This document shows, in pieces, positions 6,508 to 11,156 of a DNA stretch of 11,156 bases. Below the pieces are notes generated by a model. It searched no databases. It was not told where the DNA came from and worked only from the letters and a program-made list of their open reading frames with translations. The position numbers were made by a program, and so were the translations under genes. The stretch comes from Strigomonas culicis. Its lineage: Eukaryota > Euglenozoa > Kinetoplastea > Trypanosomatida > Trypanosomatidae. The stretch covers positions 1-11,156 of the forward strand of contig AUXH01000613.1 of NCBI GenBank assembly GCA_000482145.1. The letters run 5' to 3'. Every line of letters starts with the position of its first letter. The first letter of the stretch is position 1.

Positions 6508-8343
6508 ATGTCGAGGTGCTTCAAGTGCGGCGAGGCCTACGGCACGATCCCCAGCCGCGATGGTGCCAAGAAGTGCTACTGCGCCGACTGCTTCACGGCC
6601 TACTTCACAAAGAACGTGAAGCAGACGCTCTTCCAGAGCTGCCTGCTGCCACTGCAGGTGCCGGTGGCCGTGGCGGTGTCCGGCGGCAGCCACTCCCTCG
6701 CCCTGCTCCACCAGCTGCTCGTGCTCAACGCGCTGCAGGAGCTGCGCGGCGGGAGCGGCGCGCAGCATCGCAAGGACAGCGGAAAGGGCCAGAGTGAGGC
6801 AAAGCGAAACTTTTGCTTTCTGCCCTTCTACCTCGACGAGCGGGAGCTGGTGCTGCCGCCGCCGCCCGACGCGGAGGTAGCGGCGGAGCGGGAGGCGCGC
6901 GCCGCGCTGGAGGGCCAGTTCGAGCGGCTCGCCGCGACGCTGCGCATGCTGCCGCGGCAGTGGACCTTCGCGGGTCAGTCGCTCTTCTTCACGCAGCAGA
7001 CTGCGGCGCGCGAGGTCGCGCTGCCGCACTTCGCGTACAGCGACTTCTTCACGCCGCCGCAGCTCGCACAGCTGCGCGGCTACCTCCACCCGCCGCAGCC
7101 GTGGCGCGCGGCCACCACCCGCCTCACGGACCGCGAGCTGCTCTACGACCGCCTGAAGCGGCTCGTGCTCTGCTGGTGTGCGCACCGCTGCATCGACCGC
7201 TTTTATGGACAGCGCCAGGCGGCCGAGACGACCGGAGGCGGAGAGGACTCGTGGTACTATATGGTGACGGGGGACAGCGGTGTGCGCTGCGCAGCTCATG
7301 CGCTGCAAGCGCTCATCTTGGAGGGCGGCACCGCGGCGGGCGGCGGTGGGGCGTGTGTGGCGCCGACCCACCTCGCGCAGCTGGCGAACAGCCGCGGCTT
7401 CTGCCACAACACCCTCGTGCTGCGGCCGCTGCGGCAGGTGCTGCCGCGCGAGGTGCACCTGTACAATACGCTGCATGACATCCCCACCGGCGGGTACACA
7501 CCGCAGCTGCACACCCTCGTGCCGGGCAACAGGCGCAAGCAGCAGTCTGTCTTCTTCCATATTGAGACCTTCCTGCAGTCGCAGCTGGCCTACAGCAGCA
7601 GCAGTAGCCATAGCGGTGGCACGAACAGCAACCAATCCATTTTGTTTAATATTCTGAACATGGTGAACAAGTTGGAAGTTGCACCGGAGGAGGCGCGTCA
7701 TATTCTAGAAGGCAATTGTCATCTACTGCTACTAATGGATAAGAATAAGAGTAATACGAACACGGCATCGTCCTCGGCCATGGAGTACCTAGAGACGATC
7801 AAAAACAGCAAGAACGTGAAGGCCTCGCCCAAGTTCGCAGAGGAGCAATACATGAAAATTAAAGACGTAACGGCACCCTCGTTTCCGTACCACAAGGCAG
7901 AAGCAATAAACAATCATCCGCCCAACTGCCTGTGCAGCTGCGTGCTCTGTGGATTTGCTTTCCCTCCCGCAAGCACCGATGCCCTCCATCCCCAAAAGAA
8001 CAAAAAAGACACTACTAACACGACGGATACAAATACGAGTGATGGTCCCTCCACTCATGCGCTTGTCGCGTGCGCCAGCTGTCTTTGTCTCCTACAGGAC
8101 TTGGAGAAGGTCACGCACACAGCGGCGAACACGGACGCGGACTGCATCCCGTCTGACTTGGGGAGTATTTTAGGGAGTTGCGTGGCCTTGCTGTCAGCAG
8201 AAGGGATCGATGCGAATCGATATAATCTCAATAAGAGTAGTGCCGTTCCTTCCTCCGTCGTCCCAGGACTGTCGAAGGAAGATGAAGAGCGGTACATCAT
8301 TAAGGAGGATGATGAAGAGGGGGAGTTGGGCCATAATAAATAA
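6508..8343 (+). CDS. CTU2: Cytosolic tRNA 2-thiolation protein 2 (Ctu2/Ncs2 homolog)
   Basis: This 611-residue protein is the likely partner of Ctu1/Ncs6 in adding sulfur to C2 of wobble uridine 34 in cytosolic tRNA for Lys, Glu and Gln; in other eukaryotes the sulfur comes from Urm1. Visible support: CxxC pairs at residues 4/7 and 25/28, a zinc module at the N-terminus typical of the family; VAVSGGSHS at 55-63, a PP-loop that lacks the Asp of the catalytic SGGxDS form, as expected for the non-catalytic subunit; RPLRQVLPREVHLYN at 306-320, a family motif; and C-terminal Cys clusters at 474-481 and 522-527 (CVLC, CASC), matching the second zinc site. It is about 100 residues longer than the roughly 500 usual for the family, owing to Gly/Ser/Asn-rich and Lys-rich inserts in the C-terminal half and an acidic tail. 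Codon composition becomes distinctly less GC-rich after about 7560. The start is the first ATG after the predicted acceptor and places the first zinc cysteine at residue 4. An upstream in-frame ATG at 6289 was rejected. Confidence 0.92.
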   Translation: MSRCFKCGEAYGTIPSRDGAKKCYCADCFTAYFTKNVKQTLFQSCLLPLQVPVAVAVSGGSHSLALLHQLLVLNALQELRGGSGAQHRKDSGKGQSEAKRNFCFLPFYLDERELVLPPPPDAEVAAEREARAALEGQFERLAATLRMLPRQWTFAGQSLFFTQQTAAREVALPHFAYSDFFTPPQLAQLRGYLHPPQPWRAATTRLTDRELLYDRLKRLVLCWCAHRCIDRFYGQRQAAETTGGGEDSWYYMVTGDSGVRCAAHALQALILEGGTAAGGGGACVAPTHLAQLANSRGFCHNTLVLRPLRQVLPREVHLYNTLHDIPTGGYTPQLHTLVPGNRRKQQSVFFHIETFLQSQLAYSSSSSHSGGTNSNQSILFNILNMVNKLEVAPEEARHILEGNCHLLLLMDKNKSNTNTASSSAMEYLETIKNSKNVKASPKFAEEQYMKIKDVTAPSFPYHKAEAINNHPPNCLCSCVLCGFAFPPASTDALHPQKNKKDTTNTTDTNTSDGPSTHALVACASCLCLLQDLEKVTHTAANTDADCIPSDLGSILGSCVALLSAEGIDANRYNLNKSSAVPSSVVPGLSKEDEERYIIKEDDEEGELGHNK

Positions 8344-8705
8344 CTACATACAATAACTACACACTTATATACTACTTAAACGAAGAAAAAAAAAAGAAAC
8401 AATCTGCTTTCATTCTTTTTTGTATTTTTGTTCTGCTTCATTTCGTTTTCCTTACGAAAAGTGAACAGAACAAGAGTAAATACTTAACTTTTTCTTTCCT
8501 CTATGGATGTGTATCCAATCATTTATGAGCTGTTGCAACTACTTGCACATGAAGACGGAATATAAAAAAACTGGAAAAAAGACTAATGGTAAGTGTTTTT
8601 TCTTGTCCTTTTGCATTCTCTATCTTTCTCAAAAAAAAAAGTGTAATCCTCTTCCCCTAAATTAACTACTTACTTGTTTATTCTTTTTTTTTGTTTGTTT
8701 GGAAT
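8344..8705 (+). other. AT-rich intergenic spacer between Ctu2 and MATE genes
   Basis: About 360 bp of AT-rich sequence with A-runs (8384-8395, 8631-8640) and T-rich tracts (8410-8425, 8596-8612, 8681-8700). It should contain the Ctu2 polyadenylation site and the MATE acceptor. No gene is seen. Confidence 0.7.
8601..8641 (+). promoter_or_regulatory. Predicted spliced-leader acceptor for the MATE gene
   Basis: A pyrimidine-rich stretch at 8595-8630 is followed by ten A and then G, giving an AG at 8640-8641. Splicing here leaves a 64-nt 5' UTR without any ATG before 8706. A second pyrimidine tract at 8681-8700 is followed by an AG at 8712-8713, which lies inside the coding region and would remove the first ATG if used. 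Confidence 0.6.
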
Positions 8706-10658
8706 ATGCCCAGTGAACCGCATACTCCAAAACTACTAGTGGAGCAGCAAGGCGATGGGCCCAAGATAGAGTACGGCGCCATGGCTGTTGTCTCTAGCGA
8801 GGAAGAGGACGTGAGAGACGGCGCCACCGAGCGGACAGACGCAGCGGACGAGTCGATCCACCGGCGCCTGCAGCGCGAGACGGAGGGCGTGCTGCAGTTC
8901 TACTTCCCCGCCCTCGGGGGGCTGAAGGCGCTGCCCTTCCTGACCCCTGCCGACGACACGGCCGGCGCGCGCGACGGGCGCAGCGCCTCCGACGACGTCG
9001 ACGAGAACGCTAGCTATTTTTCGCTCGCGTTTCTGCAGCTGCGGCTGGTCGTGCCGGTCGCGCTGACGGCCGGCCTGCGGGGCTCCATGCTCTTCGTGAC
9101 GACCATCTTCATGGGGCACTACGTGTCGCTCGAGACCTTTGCGGCCATTGCGACTGCTCTCTCCTTTATCAACATCACGGCGATGAACATCGGTAACGGC
9201 CTCTGCGCGGCGCTGGACACGCTTGCGACGCAGGCCCACGGCCGCCACCCGTACGACCCGGAGATCATCAACATCTTCCTCCGCAGCCTCGTGTGCACCT
9301 TTGCCATATACGCCCCCATGGCCGTGCTGTACTTCTTCTCAGCACCGATGCTGCGCGTCATTGTGCACGAGTCGCTTGTACAGGAAACGTCCTTTTTTCT
9401 ACGCTATTCGTTTGTGATCATCATCCCCATGCTGCTGATGAACAACGTTCTCAAGTACGCGCAGTCACAGCGTGTCAACTACATCGGGCTCTACGCCTCT
9501 CTCCTCGGCTTTGTGACGCTCCCCGTCATTCTGTTTCTGCTGCGGCACCAGGGCGCAGCAGGTGTGCTGCTGGCCCTCGGTCTGAACCGCTCCATCATGT
9601 TTACCTACATGGTTGCGAGCATCGCGCGGCACCCCCGGCTGCGGCAGGCATGGACGACCGAAGAGGTGGGTGCCGGTGATGATGACAACGAGGAGGCGGC
9701 GGCGGATGCACTCGGTGACGACCTCTTCGGCGATGCGGCGGGGCAGCAACACGCGCGCGCGAGTCGGCAGCAGCGGAAGAGGCACGCGTCTTTCCTGCGG
9801 GTCATGTACCTGCACCTCCGACACGTCCTTCTCCATAGCCGCGCGGAGCTGCTGCTCTTCATGCGCGAGAGCTACCCCGTGCTGCTCGCCTCCGTCGCGG
9901 ACAGCTGGAGCTTCGAGCTGCTGACGCTCATGGCCGCGCACCTCGGCACCGTGCCGGCCGCGACCTGGAACGTCATCATGGTCCTCTACACTTTTCTCTT
10001 TACGGTGCCCTATGGCATAGCCAGCGCCGCCGCGGTGCGCGTGGGGAATGCGGTGGGGTGTGGCAAGCTGCCGCTCGCGCGCCGCTACGCGGTCGTCACC
10101 ATCGCACTCAGCGTCCTCAACGGCACCATCTTTTTTTTTGTCATCGGCGTCGTGCCTCGTGTGCTGCACGGGCTGCTGCAGCTCCTGCAGCGCGACCCGC
10201 TCGTCGTCGGTACGGGCGACTCCCTGCGGCTGCTCATCGGCTTCACACTCGGCTCCGACGGCATCTTCTACGCGTTACAGGGCGTCTTCCGCGGGATCGG
10301 CCAGAACAAGGCCGCGCTCGCGATTGTGGTGGTCAGCATGTGGGTCATCACGCTGCCCGTCGCCGTCGTCCTCGCGCTGACGGACTACGTTTACGACACG
10401 AGCTCGGCCGACGCCGACGGCAACGAGAAGGCGCAGGTGAAGGGGCTCTTCGTTGCGCTGAGCATGGGCGTCAGCGTCGGCTGGCCGCTCGAGGTGCTCT
10501 TCCTGCTGTTTCGCGCGTCGTGGGAGGCACGGATGTTATCGGAGGAGGCGGCGGCGCAAGAGGCAGTGACGGCGCTCCCGCCGGCGGAGGATGTCGTTGT
10601 GGAGGCCGCAGCCATCGTATCGCCAACCGCAGCCAGCTGCACAGCAAAAACAGGATAA
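8706..10658 (+). CDS. MATE-family multidrug/organic cation antiporter
   Basis: This 650-residue polytopic membrane protein belongs to the eukaryotic MATE (multidrug and toxic compound extrusion) family, which exports organic cations or metabolites in exchange for H+ or Na+. Hallmarks are visible in order: GLCAALDTLATQAHGR at 165-180, matching the family's G..ALDTLCGQA signature; PYGIASAAAVRVGN at 435-448, matching the seventh/eighth-helix signature; and GVFRGIGQN at 526-534. About twelve hydrophobic segments fall between residues 115 and 620, arranged as two halves. The halves are joined by a long charged loop, about 318-362, with a run of Asp/Glu and then Arg/Lys. The N-terminal 110 residues are acidic and probably cytoplasmic; the C-terminal 40 are Ala/Val/Glu-rich. 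Both extensions are longer than in bacterial members, which are about 450 residues. The start is the first ATG after the predicted acceptor; the frame upstream has no ATG. Substrate and membrane (plasma membrane or an acidic organelle) cannot be read from the sequence. Confidence 0.94.
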   Translation: MPSEPHTPKLLVEQQGDGPKIEYGAMAVVSSEEEDVRDGATERTDAADESIHRRLQRETEGVLQFYFPALGGLKALPFLTPADDTAGARDGRSASDDVDENASYFSLAFLQLRLVVPVALTAGLRGSMLFVTTIFMGHYVSLETFAAIATALSFINITAMNIGNGLCAALDTLATQAHGRHPYDPEIINIFLRSLVCTFAIYAPMAVLYFFSAPMLRVIVHESLVQETSFFLRYSFVIIIPMLLMNNVLKYAQSQRVNYIGLYASLLGFVTLPVILFLLRHQGAAGVLLALGLNRSIMFTYMVASIARHPRLRQAWTTEEVGAGDDDNEEAAADALGDDLFGDAAGQQHARASRQQRKRHASFLRVMYLHLRHVLLHSRAELLLFMRESYPVLLASVADSWSFELLTLMAAHLGTVPAATWNVIMVLYTFLFTVPYGIASAAAVRVGNAVGCGKLPLARRYAVVTIALSVLNGTIFFFVIGVVPRVLHGLLQLLQRDPLVVGTGDSLRLLIGFTLGSDGIFYALQGVFRGIGQNKAALAIVVVSMWVITLPVAVVLALTDYVYDTSSADADGNEKAQVKGLFVALSMGVSVGWPLEVLFLLFRASWEARMLSEEAAAQEAVTALPPAEDVVVEAAAIVSPTAASCTAKTG

Positions 10659-11156
10659 GCGCATGGACGGTGGTGCAGGCACATGTTGTTGTTGTTTTAA
10701 GAGAACGTGTGTAAACAAGAAGAAAAAGAGCTGCTACACCAAAAATGCTATCATTTTTATTATTACTATGGTTGAAACTCACGCACAAAGGAAAAGGGCA
10801 TCTTTGGAAGAAAAAAAGATCAGGTGAAGCATAGCAAAATATAGAGAGGAAGAGGAAAAAAAAGTACTAGTTCTCCTTTTCTCATCGGCCTTGTTCTTTT
10901 TTTTATTTTTCCATTGTTAGTCTGTTTCGATTCTTTTTTACTTTATCTTTGTTTATTTGTTTTTTTCATGGTTGTCTGATCATTATCCTTGTTGCTTCTT
11001 TTTTGTGTGTGCATGTGTGCGCACTTTTCTCTAGCAGAAACAACACTTACTTTTGTTTTTTTTTCTCTTTACTGTTTATTGCAGTAGAAAAGCTTTTTTT
11101 ACCACGAAAGGTTGGAAAAGTACTATTTTTGTTACTCTCTCTCTCTCTCTCTCTCT
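10659..11156 (+). other. AT-rich 3' flank of the MATE gene, upstream flank of the next gene
   Basis: About 500 bp of AT-rich sequence after the MATE stop codon contain a TTG repeat near 10685-10696, many T-runs between 10896 and 11066, acceptor-like AGs after pyrimidine tracts near 11033-11037 and 11084-11085, and the terminal CT repeat. Nothing downstream of those AGs opens with an ATG inside the window, so the next gene begins beyond it. Confidence 0.7.
11135..11156 (+). repeat. (CT)11 pyrimidine tract running off the window edge
   Basis: Eleven CT units run to the last base. The same kind of tract, (CT)9, precedes the Ctu2 acceptor, so this probably belongs to the trans-splice acceptor of a further + strand gene just outside the window. 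Confidence 0.75.

Noticed and set aside
6208..7701. A 497-residue antisense frame over the Ctu2 gene
   Set aside because: It is a shadow of the Ctu2 coding sequence, and its end reads through the AT-rich spacer into Phe/Tyr and Asn runs. Ctu2 motifs on the + strand are clear.
8691..8705. A MATE start at 8691 via TTG
   Set aside because: The codon is TTG inside the pyrimidine tract; the first ATG is at 8706 and is the expected start.
1..11156. A mobile element, viral insert or CRISPR-like array
   Set aside because: No terminal repeats, integrase, transposase, reverse transcriptase or regularly spaced direct repeats were seen; the repeats present are simple microsatellites.

Overview
The window looks like nuclear DNA of a trypanosomatid (kinetoplastid) flagellate. 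Four long intronless reading frames all lie on the + strand. They are separated by roughly 360-750 bp AT-rich spacers packed with long pyrimidine tracts, AG dinucleotides and microsatellites. This is the layout of a polycistronic directional gene cluster processed by spliced-leader trans-splicing and coupled polyadenylation. The very GC-rich coding sequence against AT-rich spacers fits an insect trypanosomatid or a relative of Leishmania, but I cannot name a species from the sequence. The assignment is an inference from architecture; no spliced-leader or rRNA gene is present to prove it.

Layout. (1) 3-4670 is the 3' part of a very large, mostly disordered protein of unknown function; its 5' end lies outside the window. 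It carries degenerate IQ-like basic helices, a nine-residue pure-CAG glutamine tract and conserved-looking structured blocks in its second half. (2) 5418-6002 encodes an unrecognised 194-residue protein with a mitochondrial-type presequence, an Asn tract encoded by an AATAAC repeat, and a basic C-terminus ending in a possible PP1-docking (RVxF) motif. (3) 6508-8343 encodes Ctu2/Ncs2, the non-catalytic partner in cytosolic wobble-uridine 2-thiolation of tRNA. This rests on N-terminal zinc cysteines, a degenerate PP-loop SGGSHS, an RPLR...E...YN motif and C-terminal CxxC pairs. (4) 8706-10658 encodes a eukaryotic-type MATE cation/drug antiporter with an unusually long acidic N-terminus and an acidic loop between its two halves. 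(5) 10659-11156 is the 3' flank of the MATE gene and ends inside a (CT)11 tract that probably belongs to the acceptor of the next gene.

The genes do not form an obvious pathway. Trypanosomatid gene clusters usually join unrelated genes, so functional links between these neighbours should not be assumed. For the three complete genes the first ATG after a plausible acceptor AG decides the start. In the Ctu2 and MATE genes that AG closes a run of 9-10 A that follows the pyrimidine tract. I see no tRNA, rRNA, CRISPR, transposon or viral element.
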